From the NCBI GenBank assembly GCA_031216445.1, contig CM062218.1, positions 8,577,001 through 8,641,000 on the forward strand: a stretch of DNA of 64,000 nucleotides, read 5' to 3'. The notes beneath the pieces were generated by a model, which was given only the letters and a program-made list of their open reading frames with translations, was not told the DNA's origin and did no database searches. Positions 23,501-38,500 of the stretch are shown here, piece by piece. Origin of the DNA: Lateolabrax maculatus (lineage: Eukaryota > Chordata > Actinopteri > Acropomatiformes > Lateolabracidae). A program made the translations under genes and the position numbers. The first letter of the stretch is position 1. The number at the start of each line of letters is the position of its first letter.

Positions 23501-26500
23501 GTCTAAAATGCCTAGGCTTGACGCTCCAGCCCGTGGGTGCCTCCCTAACAAGCTGGTCCCCTCCAAGGTTTTTTCATCATTCAAGTCCAAAGAAGAGCAG
23601 GACCCCCCTGTTCTTCACCCAGAGGTGGACCTGAACCCACCTAAACCTATGCCTAGAAAACGTGGACGCCCCAAGCGCCTTCCTCCTACCTTACCCCAGG
23701 AGGGTCAGCCTCCCACGTTGGCTCCAGAGGCAGGGGACATGGGAGACAAACGGTTCCGCAGCAGAGGAAATGGTCAGCTTATCATGAAAACTATTATAGG
23801 CAAGATCAATAAGATGAAAAGTGTAAAACGGAAGCGTATTCTTAGTCAAATATTGTTAGGCCCTAGAACAGAAGAAACCCCTAAAGGCACCACCAGTGGG
23901 GTGGTTGGCTCTGTGGAAGCTGCAACCCAATCATTGTCTTCCCTGGCTGCTTCTTTTGGGGGAAAACTAGGGCCACAAATTAATGTCAGTAAAAAGGGCA
24001 CAATATACATGGGTAAGAGGAGAGGCCGTAAACCAAAAGCAGCAACAAATGCCACAACTACAACACCACCACCAGAGCCCTTCCTATCCCCAAACACCAC
24101 GTCCCCTCTCCATCACCATCAATCACAGTCCCAGCAACAGCACCAGCTCTCCTCTTTGGAGGTCTTTCCTTCCCCCTCCCTTTCACAATCTAGTGGAGGC
24201 CACAGTCCCATCAGCGATGCCAGCTTTGTGGAGCCAGGCTCAGTGCACTTTGCAAGTCACCCTCACTATTCTAACCCCCATCATAGCCACAGCACGTTTT
24301 CCTTCCCTCCCCCAACCTTTTCGGCCCCTAATCCTCGCAACCCAGGGCTGGGCTCAACGTCATCATCTATGGCTACAGCAGCGTCCCAGAAAAAATCATC
24401 GTGCCGTGGATACCACCACCACCACCATTACAGGCAGCACTACCATTATCATAAGCTTTCCCCTCCCAGGCCGCTACATCCCACCTCCCCTGCCCCCCTT
24501 AGTGAGCTAAAAGAAGCCACTCCGTCACCAGTCAGTGAGTCACACAGTGAGGAGACAGTGCCCAGTGACAGTGGTATAGGAACAGACAATAACAGCACCT
24601 CTGACCGTGGTGAGAAAGCTGGTGGGGCGGGTGGCTTGGGTGGAATTGGGATGCCACCTGGGATGGGCAGTGGATTATTAATGCCAGGGGTCATCGGTTC
24701 AGCTATGGGTCCAGGGGTAGGCCTTAATTCCAGAGGCAGGCGACGACACTCCACTGTGCTTATGGAACATCCCTCACCCTCTCCATCACCACATGGGGCA
24801 AGGTCATCACCTGATCCCAGGAGACCTCACCCAGCAGCTCCTGCCTCCTCCTTAATAGGACACAAAGAGAAACATAAGCACAAATGTAAACGCCGCAGCC
24901 ATGGGTGTCCTGGCTATGACAAGCTGAAGAGGCAGAAAAGGAAACGCAAGAAGAAGTACTTACAGCTGCGCTCCCGGCGGCATGACCCAGACTTTCTTGC
25001 TGAGCTGGATGAGATTGTTGTGAGACTGAGTGAAATACGGATAGCACACCGTACTACAGGGCATCGGCTCAGCAGTGGAATAGGCATTGCAGCGGGAACA
25101 AGTAGAGTGCCAGGAGTAGGGAGCAGGGCCGGTGGTGGCATAGGAGGCACAGGTGGCCCTCCCCCACATCATTATGTCCACAGGGACCTCCTGCCGACAA
25201 TCTTCAGGGTTAACTTCGGCAGCTTCTACTCCCATCCTGCATACTCATGTGACCCATTGCACTATGTTCGTAAACCAGACATGAAGAAGAAACGGGGGCG
25301 GCCTCCCAAACTGAGGGAGTCCATGTCTGAGGTTCCCTTTGTACCTGGGCTTGGATTCCCACTTTCCAGTGGAGGCTTCTACCACCCCTCCTACAGCGTC
25401 CCCTACTCCTCTGGGCCCCTGGGGTTGGGGTATTACAGGGGCTATCCTCCAGCTAGTGCTCTGTATCCCCACCCACACCACCAGACACCCCACACCGCCC
25501 CATCCCACCACTCACACCACTCACCGTCTTTCCCCCCTCCTCCACCTACATCTTACATGCATCATCACCACCCTTCACATCTCTTGCTGAACCCCTCCAA
25601 ATTTCACAAGAAAAAACATAAGCTGCTTAGGCAGGAGTACCTGGGAGGAGGAAGGTCCCCTGTCCTGTACCCACCCATGTCCTCTGAGCTTTCCTTCAAC
25701 TGGCACCACAAACACAAACACAGACACAAACATAGAGAGCGCTGTGCTGAAGAGGACAGGGAGGAAGCTGCAAGAGGAGCATCAGGGAGCCGGGCTAGTG
25801 CAGGGATTTCTGACAGTGGAGCACCAGGTAAAGGAGAGCGAGTTGGCAGTTTAGGAATGACCGAGTCTTTACAACGATGCCGCTTTGGACGAGACAACAC
25901 CAGCGCCAGTGCCAGCAAGCCAGCTGCTGCCACATCTGCCAACTCCCCTTCTTCTTCCTCATCCTCATCTGCAGAAAGGTACAAGCGTAAGGAGAGCTCC
26001 ATGTCATGTCTAGGACCCTCAAGGCTTGCGCTGGGTAGCAGCTCAAAAGGCCACCACCCAGTAGAGTCCTGGTTCAGGATGGGCAGCTCTAAGGCAGACT
26101 ACTCTAAGCTTTCACGGAGTCATGTGGCAGCTGGCCAGGGTCCCTTCTCAGATGGACGGGCTGAAGACCCAGCCGGCTGCTCGGACAGCGAGGATGAGGA
26201 ACCTCTCACCCCCACAGAAGACGTAGAGCCTGGAGCCCATGATTCTCCAAACCTCACAAATCTGTTTGCCTCTGCTCTCACCCGTACTGCTCTGAAGGGG
26301 GGCAGGAGCAGAAAGACTGATGTAGTCACAGAGAGCTCCAGCTTCTCCCGCATGGACCGGCCAATGAGGAAGGACCGTTCAACATCAGCAGAAAGGAGAG
26401 AGTTAGGTAAGTCTAATTTACAGTTAAAAATGGGATCTGTATGAATGGGCTGCCTCCAGCAGAGCATCCGCTAATAAATGGATATACAGGTTACAACGGC

Positions 26501-29500
26501 ATCTGCATAATTTGTTTCAAATAAATAAAATACAGTTTGTAACCAGTAACAATAGCAGCAGGAAGCTATTTGCATTTATTAGTTATTGGGCATTCACTGC
26601 TTTGAATCACATATCATTCATGTAGACCTATAAGCTTTTGTGTTTGATGAGCTATTCGGCACAAAAAATCTTTTGACCCAAATTAAATTTGGCATTGTTA
26701 AAGGTTATTGGAGTCAGTTGTGCACACAATTCATTTTCTCGAAATAGTTTGATGCAGTTGTATCAAGAATCATGTGGCTGAATATGATTGGCTGATTTCT
26801 GATGAGCTTTATGGCTTGGCACAGTTATGGTGAAACTGGCACAGTGTGCAATCAATTAGATCCAGCACTGATTCCAGGACCATGCATTTGGGCAATAACC
26901 CTTTCAGACATTGCCATATGGCACATCCTGCATACTCCACAGCATGGGGGCTCTCAGATCTTGCTTGATCTCTGCTCAGTGAGGCCTGTGTGTTTCTTGA
27001 AAATCCTTTGTAGTGCTGAGAAATCATGTAGTAGTTACAACTCGAATCATCCATATCTCAGTCGTTGTTAGATCAATAACACTGGAAAATTATCTGTTCC
27101 GTCTCTGTAGCCCTCTCAGCTATCCCCCATCTGTACAAATACAATACTAAGTGTAAAAGGCCTCTTATTTGAGTGAAAACAGTCCATTTGAAAGACACAG
27201 TGACATCGTCTATACATACACTGTCTGACATTTGGTAGCTCTTACTAGTGGTTACGGGCTTGGCAACAAAAAAAAACATGCGTAATGACTTAAACTGGCT
27301 CGCCTGTGTGTGTGGATGGCCGCAGTTGGCCACAGTTGATACAGCATTCCTGCCAGAGCTAAAGGGGTGGAGTGTTTTGTTAACATGGTATATTTAGTAG
27401 ACATTTCCCTCAAAAGCCCACAATGTGAGGCCAAGTCTTATCCTTCAGCCAGCACCTGGGCTGAGCTAGTGTTGCTGATGTAAGACACAGCGCCTCAGTA
27501 ATGGTCTTGCTTCATCAGTGTGACTTTGAATATCCCCGGACTAAGACTGATGTGCTTACATCTGTGTGTGTTAGCAGTGGTAGGGTGAATATTGTCTAAT
27601 GTTCATGTGCATGTTAGTAAGCAAGATGGGAAGCTGTAAGGTCCCCATTGAGGCAGCATGGTGCAGTTCAAACCACGCCAGGGTAATCCTGGATTAGAGC
27701 TCAGGATCTGGGGTCAAACAGCGGTCGCAGACTGCACCGTGAAGGTAGAAGGGGCCAAGGGTGGGGACTGTGCTGGCACACAAGACAAGTGGAGAATGAT
27801 GAAAGAAGATAGATGCATACTGTCAGAAGAGTGTGGGGGGAAAAAGGGCGATAAGGTAGACCAATGATAAGGTGTAGCATAAAAGAATAGGTGTTAATTG
27901 GTATGTTTCCATTCAAATGTTCAATTTTAAGTGAATTTCCAAATCAGCAAAAGAGAATGCAAATAAACATTTTTTTTACTTAGGCCATGTTCAACTTGCA
28001 TGTCCAAACACTGACTGAAGCGTGTTTCACACCATCAGTAAAACCCATCATGACCACATCTCAACATATGGGAATGTGGCAGAGGCCAGGCAGTGGTTAA
28101 ATCTGTTGTCCACTCTGATAAGCTAGTTAATCGCTTGTCCCACTTTGAGTCTGTCTTAACTGGTGACTTGGGTTACATGTGTGGGCTCCCTGATCTCACT
28201 GTCGCTAGTATTTGTGGGTCGCTGAACATGGGGCAACTTTCTTCCACTGAGCATGGACTCTGTACTGTCTGACACATAATGATGGAGTTAAAAGACTTAT
28301 AACAGTAATATAATATTCTAGTAGGTGTTCATTGAAAGTCTTCAGTCTGTTGCCCTTTTGCATGTCTTCTTTGTAATCAGCATGCCAACCTTTCCACTTT
28401 AGCCATGTCTTCAGACATGTTTGCAATTTGTGACATCTTTGTTCAAAATTTCATCAAAAAAAAACATTTGCATGGAAACTTTCTTAATGAGTGCAAAAAC
28501 GTGTGAACAAATGAGGATTAGGGTTGAGGAATTACACTTCTGGGGCAATTGGAGTATGAATAGAAAGGAAAGGAAAATTAATCTAGAATAAATTTGAATT
28601 TGTGGAGGAATAGGTGGTCAAAGACTAAGGTAAATATGAGATGAATTAAGAGATGTAGAAATATAGAGGTAAGAAAGGTTTTCTATGGTCAGGCAAGGGA
28701 AGGAAAGAGGGAGAGTTGGGATGATAAGGCAGAGAAGAACAATGTTAATAAGGAAAAAAGATGAGAAGAGGTGAGGAAGATGTGTGGAAAGTGAGTCTTC
28801 TAATGTCAAAGGATACGAAGTAGAAGGGGAAAGTGTGAAATGTACACTTGCAGACAAGGATGAAATATAAATGAATAATGTAAATGAGGAAAGACAGATT
28901 TGAAGAAAGATTTATGAGAATAAAAAGTGATGTAAAGAGTCAAGAGGAGAGTCTGAGAAAAACGAAGAGCAGCCAAGAGATGGCGAATAGATGAAAAAAA
29001 CTATTCTGTGTTCTTGTGACCACTATTACTATTGACTTATTGTTACAAATATCAGCCTGGTAGGGTAACATGGTCTTTTATGCTGTGTTGACCAAATACT
29101 TCTTATAGGCGTGAAGCTCTGTTAACAAATTTTACTGTTGACTCTGTGATGGTTTCCTTCATTTTAAATATCTTTACCTCAGCTTCAAATTGTAAGTTGT
29201 AATTAATAAAAAAAAAAGTTCACGTCCCTATATCTTACTAAATTGTTTCATTTTCGGACACATTGCCCATTGTGCCACATAGTTAAGACCGTCACAACTG
29301 TCCTGATGCCACTTGCAAATGTTAAGAATTGCTAGAATGTGTACTGTGTGCTTTATTACTTAGTTCTACATATGAAGTATTAATTTTAATTTTCTTTGAC
29401 AAGGGTCATCAGGTATCCAGACAAGAGGTGTTGCCCTCTCGACCCCTGAAGGGCCTGAAGGATCCCTGCACCACCGGCAGCAGCACCATCACCAACCTCC

Positions 29501-32500
29501 TCTGTTTCATTCCCACGGCTCTGCTTCCTCCTCCTGCCTCTCCCCCTCTCAGGATTTTTGCCTGGATGCCTCCCTGCCCCACCACTCCCATCGGACACAG
29601 CCATCCAAACACAGCCTGCACCACGTCAACAAAATCCTGCGTGCCAAGAAGCTGCAGAGACAGGCTCGGACAGGAAACAATGTGGTTAAAAAGAGGGGCC
29701 CCGGACGTCCCAGGAAACACCCGTTACCCTCCCCGCCGCCATCCCCACCACCAGTGGTTGACTTGAATCAGACCCGACACAGGGACAGAGGGGTAGAACG
29801 TCCAGCAGTGGCCAGAGGGTGGGAGGGGGACACCGTGACAGATGCTATTGAGTCGGTAGTCCAGGGCCAGCGTAGAAAAGGTCCAAAGAGGAAGCACTGG
29901 GAAAGAGATGGAGATGAAGAAGAAGAGGATGAAGAAGAGGACGGGGAGGTAGAAGAAACTGAAGAACGATTGCCGGACAGAGAGGAGAACCTGGAAAACC
30001 TGGTGGCAAAGCCCAGAGCTGGGACAGGAAGAAGTTGGCTTACCCAGGACGAGCTCCAGCACTTTCGTGGGTAAGCAAATTTTCACCACACATTTTAATC
30101 TTTATACCTAAAAATGTCAGCTGTGGGACACTGACAAAGATTTACAGCGATTACTAATGTTAGGATTCAATGCTTCTATATAAAGGAACATTTTTTAAGT
30201 CCAGTCGTCAAAGCAGGTAACACAGTTGAGATTGGGAGTACCTGGGCACAATCATCAACAAACTGCTATGGGAGGATAACACAAACGCCATCCACTCCAG
30301 AGCACGACAAAGACTGTTTTTATTGATGAAACTAAACTCTTTTAATGTGGACAAGACGGTTATGACTCTGTGTTATAGATCTATTATTGAATCATTTTTA
30401 ACTTTTGTCCTGATTTGCTGGTTTGGGAATCTTAAGGTGAGGAGTAAGACAAAGCTACAGAGAGTGGTGAACCCCTCCTCTAAGATTACAGGGGTGTCTC
30501 TGCTAAGTCTCTCCGCTCTGTACGACACACGTGTGGTGAAAAAGGCCACCTCCATCTTAGCCGACCCATCCCACCCCTTGCACCAGGAGTTCCACCTTCT
30601 GCCCTCTGGGCGGAGGTATAGGGTCCCTAGGCTGAGGAGCTCAAGGCTCATATTCATTCAATTGCTGCCATTAACCATGAACTATAACCCACCTTTTATG
30701 TTACACTTTGTACATTCTACTACTTGCACTTTTACTCATTGCACTTTGTAAACATGATGTTTGCTCTCACTTGTCATTTATAGTCTCTTTGTTGTTGCTG
30801 CAAGTATGTTTCATGTTATTTTTTTGCTGATAGTGTTTTTATTGTTGTATGTATAGTATGTTTCTCCCATTGTTTTCTATGCTGCGCCAGAATTGCCCTC
30901 TGGGGACAATAAAGATTTATTGAATTGAATAGAAACGAAGTCATGGTTCTATTTTTAGCTCAATGGAAAGCAAGCCAGATGGCCACTGCTCCCCAGAACG
31001 CCCAGCCACTGTCTCCACCGAACAAGCTCCGCCCATGCCTATAACCACTCAACGGGAGAAGAGACCAGCCAGACCCCCAAAGAAGAAGTTCCAGAAGGCG
31101 GGGCTTTACTCTGACGTGTACAAGACTGAAGAGTGAGTTCCAAAGAAAATTTTAGCTATCAATGCACCGTCTACAGTTTTTCTGGAGTGCTTGTGAACTC
31201 CTTAACATTTGACCGTTTCTGTACCACAACTTGTAGCCCCCGGAGTCAGCTTCTGCAGCTAAAGAAAGAGAAGCTAGAATACATACCTGGGGAACATGAT
31301 TATGGATTGTTTCCAGCTCCTATACATGTTGGTGAGTCTCAAATTGGATCACTTTGTTTGCACTGCACTTTCTATTTTTAAAAAAATGTGAAAAAATGAA
31401 TACTATCTAACTAAGTAAGATGAAAAACACAAAGGGTTTCATCAAGAGGTCAAACTTCTCATTTACATACTGTGATTTATGTACATGGTCAAAAATTACT
31501 TCCCTCTTTTCTAACGTTTTCATTTTGTTTTCTCTTCCTAAATTCCTCCATGCTTTGTTTTTTCAGGGAAGTACCTGAGACAGAAGCGCATTGATTTCCA
31601 GTTGCCTTATGACATCTTATGGCTGTGGAAACACGATCAGGTGATCAATCATGTTGAGCACTAAGTGTTTTTAGGGTTTTTCCCATGCTCACAGTAAACT
31701 ACTGACAGGTAGTTTCAAAAGCTACAGGACCCATGGAAGCCCATATAAGTATGTTTACCATTGTGTTTTTGTGTTGCAGCTTTACAAGAGGCCTGATGTC
31801 CCCCTTTATAAAAAGATCAGATCAAGTGAGTATCCGGCTTTATTCCAATGATCCAGCCAGAATTTTGTTTGTAGCCTGATCAATTAATCTACTTGCATTT
31901 CTTTGTTTTACTACTTTGGTTGTCTCGGTTGCTTTGACTGTTATAGTTCATATTTTAAAATTATATGCGTTGTTTGCAAAACAGGAATTGATCAAATAAA
32001 AATACTTCAGTGTCAGTAAATGTAAAACAGTAATCCCCTGTTTGTGTCACAGATGTCTATGTGGATGTGAAGCCTCTCTCTGGTTATGAAACAACTACAT
32101 GCAGCTGTAGACCTCGTGAGGACTCGACTGAAAAAGGCTGCCTGGATGATTGCCTGAATAGGTAAAGACAAATAACAGCATATAATGGCAGCTTTTAACA
32201 GGTTTTCCATTGCAGAATACAATCTCATTATATTTCACAAATCAGTGCTGATTCAACATTCATAGAACCTTGTCTATGAATGTTGTTCTATAGTTATTTG
32301 TTTAGTAATAAAACAAACGTGAATAGAGGGTAAACATGGTGTCAAGACAAAAGAATTGCAGCCTCAGCCTCATTTTACATTTTTTTTATTGCCTGTTTCC
32401 CAAGGATGAGTTTTGCTGAGTGCTCTCCCAGCACCTGCCCATGTGGTGATCGGTGTGACAACCAGCACATCCAGAGACATGACTGGGTCCAGTGTCTGGA

Positions 32501-35500
32501 GCGATTCCGTGCTGAGGGCAAGGGCTGGGGCATCCGCACCAAGGAGACACTTCGCTCTGGACAGTTTATCATTGAGTACCTGGGAGAGGTGGTTAGCGAA
32601 CAGGAATTTAGGTGAGACAATCAGGTCATACAATATGCAAGAAATTCTTGTTGTGTGACAGACATGCCCCAAAAAAGTATGTTGATATCAGAAGATTTAG
32701 AATATTCTCAGTTCAGGACTTTATTTATCATGACATGGAAATTAACAAAAACCTCTCTTTTAATCTTCCACTCCCTCTCTCATACCATATTTCAGGAGCC
32801 GTATGATGGAGCAGTACTTCTCCCACAGTGGCCAATACTGTCTGAACCTGGATAGCGGCATGGTGATTGACAGCTACAGAATGGGCAATGAGGCACGCTT
32901 CATAAACCACAGCTGTGAACCCAACTGTGAGATGCAGAAGTGGTGGGTGTCAGGGCAGCTTTAAACCAGTTCCCTCCTAATGTCCTTGTAGTGCTTTTGG
33001 GTTCTCACCAAAGCCCAGATTTGGCTAAGCCTTTTCAGGCACGAGCATGAGCAGTTGCCACAAGTTGTTAGGCACGGATAATTAAGCCAGATCTGACATT
33101 AACTGCATTTGTTTGACTGTGACACACAAAAAAACACACTGAATTCACTACTTCTATGTAAATGGTAATGTTATCTTCAATTAAGTATATAATACGAGTA
33201 GGGTTTACCATTTAAAGGGGCCCTGTGGAGTTATATATAGTATATAATAGTGTGTATCCTTGAATTAACATTTGTAGTTACATTTATATACAGTTGAATG
33301 TGCTGCAGCTGAGCAGTTTATTAGCTATCTAGCCTGCGAACTGATATATAGTTAGTATTTCCCCAGTGAATGTTTGTTTGGTTGCTTTTTCAACAAACAA
33401 AGGTAGTTTGGCTAATTTGTATTGGCTGTATCAAAATAACGTCTCCATCTATGTAGACGGATACCTAACTGTATTCCGTCAAGTTAACTCAAGACAATCC
33501 ATGTTTATTAGCTTGCAGTCTTCTTACTGCCACTTGTAGATCAGTGGAATAGTGTGACATTATTGGTAGGACTGTGTATCATGTCACCTGCATGGGCACG
33601 CGTGCATGTGTGTCCTCTAAAACCCAACAGGGAACCTTTAAGGACTGTCAGGTAGGGGTACTGTACAGGTAGAGTACATTAAAGAGGCAGACAGCGCTAA
33701 ACAAGTGAAGCAGAGAAGCTTGCTGGATTCTTGTGAGAGGAGAGTGGGAGAAGATGATTGGAAAATTTTCCAGCTTGATAATTCAGTATTTTGTTTTCTA
33801 AATGCTTCTGTCATTTATGGTTAACGAACTGGTAAATACCAGCCTATTGCCTAAATAGTTTCAGTTAATTGCTATCTGTTTGTGTGCCTGATGATTCGGG
33901 TAAGCTTGGTAATTTCTTACTCGCTCTGTAAGAGGCAGACTGAGTATATAAGTACCAGAAAGGAGAAAAAGATATTCAGCATAGAAATAATCATTTTGGT
34001 ACAGTATGATCCAAGCAGAGACATGGCCAGCTAAGTCACAAAGAGTCCTGCTATGGTTATTTTATTCTTGACTCCTCACTTATGTTATCAGAGAAGAGGG
34101 GTTACAGTATAAGTAATCACGTTATAATGAATCTTGTAGCTATAAATCACTGTGTGTAAACTTCAATATATATTTGTGAAAGTGGGCTTTTTTGTATTGG
34201 CAGAAATTCTTTTATTTACAGCTATTTTATATAATCTCTAAAAGGGACGTGTGTAGCAGGTGCACTTCATTGTAAATGAGAAAGTTCTGCCTCGAAACCC
34301 CAACCTTATTAATGTGGTTGTGTGGTGGTAATCTGATGAGATCACCTTAGTCAGTCTCTGCCAGTGTTCAGAGACCTAAATGGCTTAAAGGTCTTGCACC
34401 ACGCCAAAACAATTCACTGGTTTCCTGAGGGATTGTTCTCACAGCATGGCTAAATCCACTGCAATTGGAGACCTGGCTGAGCTGGCCTCCCTGTGCCAGA
34501 CTTGTATAAATGAAACCTACTTGGATTTTTTTTTAGATGTGGTTTGCTTTTATATGGTGAATCTGCAACATGTGTGACAATTTAACCCTCACAGGGTTTG
34601 ATTGTGGACAGCAAATGACTATTAAACTGTACCCTCTGCCCTTCAGCATAGAGCAGCTCATAATCTAGGGCACTAGGCGGTGAATGTGTGTGTGTGTGAG
34701 TGCATTTGTGTGTAATGTAGAGTGGCTGGGCTGAAATAAAAGACTCTACAAGGATGGAGGTTTTTCAGCACAAAGCCTGACGAGTCATCCATCTTGTCAC
34801 AGAAGAGAGATTACATGCAGCCGGGCCTTAGATACAGCTGTAGTGCCTGAAGACAATGCGCTGAACCAGCTTTTTACCCCTATAGAAGGAATAAATTATC
34901 AAGTGGCTGGCAAACAGAATAGTGCGCTTTATTGTTAGAAGAATGGCGAAAAGCTGGAGAACAGCTTCGTTTAGAAAGGGATAAAATAGGGATCACAACA
35001 TGTTGAGCAGTTACCAAATAGAGCAAATGAAAACTGGGACAGTCCTTTCCTCTTTTTGTTCTGATTTTAAATGCCTTAATTTAATAGTCATTCTAACCAG
35101 GAATTGTCATTCACCAGGAAATGTGTTCGGAAGTAATTCTTGTTTCCTATTGTTATATTTACAGCAGTATGATATAATTTTGAACATTTATCAGTAAACT
35201 ACTACTCTAAGCATAGACTGTAAGATCCAGTAACTTCCTGAGAAGTGAAAACACTCCTGACGCCATGTGCACTAAATTATCTTTCCTAATATTCTTAAAC
35301 TTTTCTGTGCTTTAACTTCAATTTGACATATTTACAGTAGTTCATTTCAATGTTGTTTATTAAACAAACTTCCTATGCTTTATAATTAAATGTAAAATTC
35401 ATAATGTGAGTGCTGCACCCACCCACTCACTTGACTTCCTTTTGACCTCTCTGTCTTAGGTCGGTGAATGGGGTGTACAGAATTGGTCTTTTTGCTCTCA

Positions 35501-38500
35501 AGGACGTCACCAGCGGCACTGAGCTCACCTATGACTACAACTTCCATTCCTTCAATACAGAAGAGCAGGTGAAGCACCAGCAACCATCTTTGACCCCCTC
35601 CTGGAATAACACTTTGGATATTTCATGTTCAGAGCTATCATCGCAGCTGCTTCTATTTTGGCAAGACCTTTTTCTCACTTACACAACTCATTGCCTTGCA
35701 CTTTCTTTTTCTTAACTCTACAGCAAGTGTGTAAGTGTGGCTCTGAGAGCTGCAGGGGCATCATTGGAGGGAAGAGCCAGCGTATTAACGGCCTGCCTGC
35801 GAAGACAGGAGGGACTCGGCGGCTTGGTCGGCTCAAGGAAAAAAGGAAGTCCAAACACCAGCTAAAGAAACGAGTAAGTAACGCACATAAAAATACTAAG
35901 AACTTGGGTTGGTATCAGTTCACTCATCGTTAACATTTGTTATTTTATAGCAAAGCCAAAACCATTAAATTCCATTTCTGGATTCCTTAATATTTTTTTT
36001 CTTTATTTAATACTCTACATTTACACCTGAATAGATACCGTTATGTTTTGCTCAAGATTTTATTCAATTGAAAACTATAGCCTATTGTTATTTAGCTCAA
36101 GATATTGCCTGGTTGATTAAGATCTGTCCAACTCTTGCAGTGTCTTATTAAATATCAGGTGCAGTGTCTATGTAGGGCATGAATGTTTCTGTGTCTCAGA
36201 GGTACTCTTAGTGGGCCACGAGGTGTCTAAAAAAGTAACTCAATATACTTTAAAGCGTATACTTTTGAATAAAGGCTGAATGGTATGACCTGAAATTTAT
36301 TTCATTTGTATCATGGTATATTTTAAATACAGGCTTTTGGCAATATACATACATACACATGTATGGTTTAAGTATGACTCTTTAGAAGATTTGTCAATTC
36401 TGATTGAATTGGCAATGAAAACAGGAGTAACATGTACTGTAAGTGTATAAGCTAAGAGGTGTTTTCCATTAAGATCAATGCATGCTTTAATACAACTTTC
36501 TTTATCTAGGAGGAAGAGTCGAGTGACAGCAGCAAGTTTTACCCTCATCTCATGAAACCCATGTCCAACAGAGAGAGGTAACCACACACACGCACACACA
36601 CACACACACCCACAAGCAATACATAAGAGAAACAGAACTATTTCAGAGCAATTAGTGGAGCATGTTTGATACACATGATCACACTCAGTTTCAGTGCAAG
36701 GTTTATTAAACGTATAGGATACAGATTGATTACACTGATTATAATACCATTCATAAAATTATAACAAACACATAATGTTTTTTTTTTTCCCCCAAGTGTG
36801 TTTTCCGTTACCAGATTGCATTTTTAGCAGCACAAAACAGGTTTACATTTTCACACATGCCTCTCTCAAGGGAATTTTATTCTACTGTTAATGTCAGGCA
36901 TACTAAGTGATCAACTTTTTGACAAAGGGGTTATAAAAATGCACATTTCACTGATGGTGGATAGTATACTTAAACATTTCTGCATCCCTAATCAGAAATG
37001 TAAATGCAACCCATGACTTGCTGTTAAAACAACATTTGGTTACATTTCTGAGTTCATAATTAGTGCCAAGTCAAATAAATCAAATGAATACTTTCAATTT
37101 CAGTACTTCCATAACAGAATTAGAGCAGAGAGCACATTACATTTGACATATCAAGTGTGAGGAGTGAGTTGATGTTGACACACACTGTCTTCACACTCCT
37201 TTCCTCTCTCCCTCAATCGTCAGGAACTTTGTGCTGAAGCACAGAGTGTTTCTCCTGAGGAACTGGGAGAAGATGAGGGAGAAACAGGAGCTGCTGAAAA
37301 GAGAGGGTGAGAGAGAGAGGGACGCCAGCAGCCTCTCCATTTATACACGTTGGGGTGGAGTCATCCGTGACGACGGCAACATTAAGTCAGGTGAGTGTGC
37401 GATGTTAGAGATGTGAAAAGAATGTGATATAAATTTGAGAAAGCAAGAAAACCTGAGAAGAAAGTTGTGAAAATGTGAAAATTTATTTTTCTAATATAGC
37501 TGTAAACAACTTGCAAGTGATCTGAAATAAGGTCAAATTGTGTAAAAACGTAATGCATAATGCTCGTGCCCTGTTTCCAGATGTGTTCCTGACGCAGTTC
37601 TCGGCCCTGCAGACGTCGCGGTCGGTACGAACACGGAGGCTTGCTGCTGCTGAGGAAAACACAGAAGTCACACGCACTGCTCGCCTTGCACACATCTTCA
37701 AGGAGATTTGTGACATGATCACCAGCTACAAGGGTTAGTATCCATGTTGAGAAATATACAGTGTGTGTAGGCACCAGAAGAACATGTACACTACTATTGT
37801 ATTATCCTGTTAAATTATATACTCATTAGTATGACCTCTAGCCTGATCGGAGGTCTGATCAGAACTCCTAAAACACATCTGTCAGTGCCTTTATACTAAT
37901 ATCTAATATTCACTGAATGAGAAACGATGACAGGAATGTTATTCTTTTGTCTAACATCAGATTCAGCTGGCCAGACACTTGCTGCTCCGCTGGTGAACCT
38001 CCCATCCAGGAAGAGGTAAGCGTGTGTAAAAGTCTAAACCTGTATTTCGTCTGGTTCATTCATAATGTTTTACTGTTTTCCTGACTGCTGTTACTGTGTT
38101 ATCTGGTCTATCAGTGTACAGCACCCACATACTGTAACAGTTTTATCTTGTGCAACACATTTCAGCCGTGACAGCCTGTGCTTTGATTCTTTTCCAGTGT
38201 ATTACTTTGTGTCAAAACAATAACAGCTCTTTATTTTTCTTTTGGCTACACTGTCATGGTTGGGGCTATGGTTTCCACTGGCCTGCCCTTAAAATCTCAA
38301 AAAAAGCACCAAATGTTTTGAAATTTTGTTAATTTTGTGGATCCTCAGACAATTTTTTAAATGAATGGTTTAAAATGTTTTCAGACCAGATTTGCAGAGA
38401 CTAATCCAGCTGTTTTGTGTGCCATCAGGAACAGCCAGTACTATGAGAAAGTGTCTGACCCTCTTGACCTGAGCACCATCGAGAAGCAGATCCTCACCGG

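Noticed and set aside
28560..28990. Purine-rich region as a possible gene or satellite
   Set aside because: It is A/G-rich but without periodic units or supported coding; ordinary low-complexity intron sequence.
30239..30751. Open frame resembling reverse-transcriptase polyprotein as a host gene
   Set aside because: It is the 5'-truncated C-terminal end of a LINE ORF2 followed by a LINE tail, within an ash1l intron.
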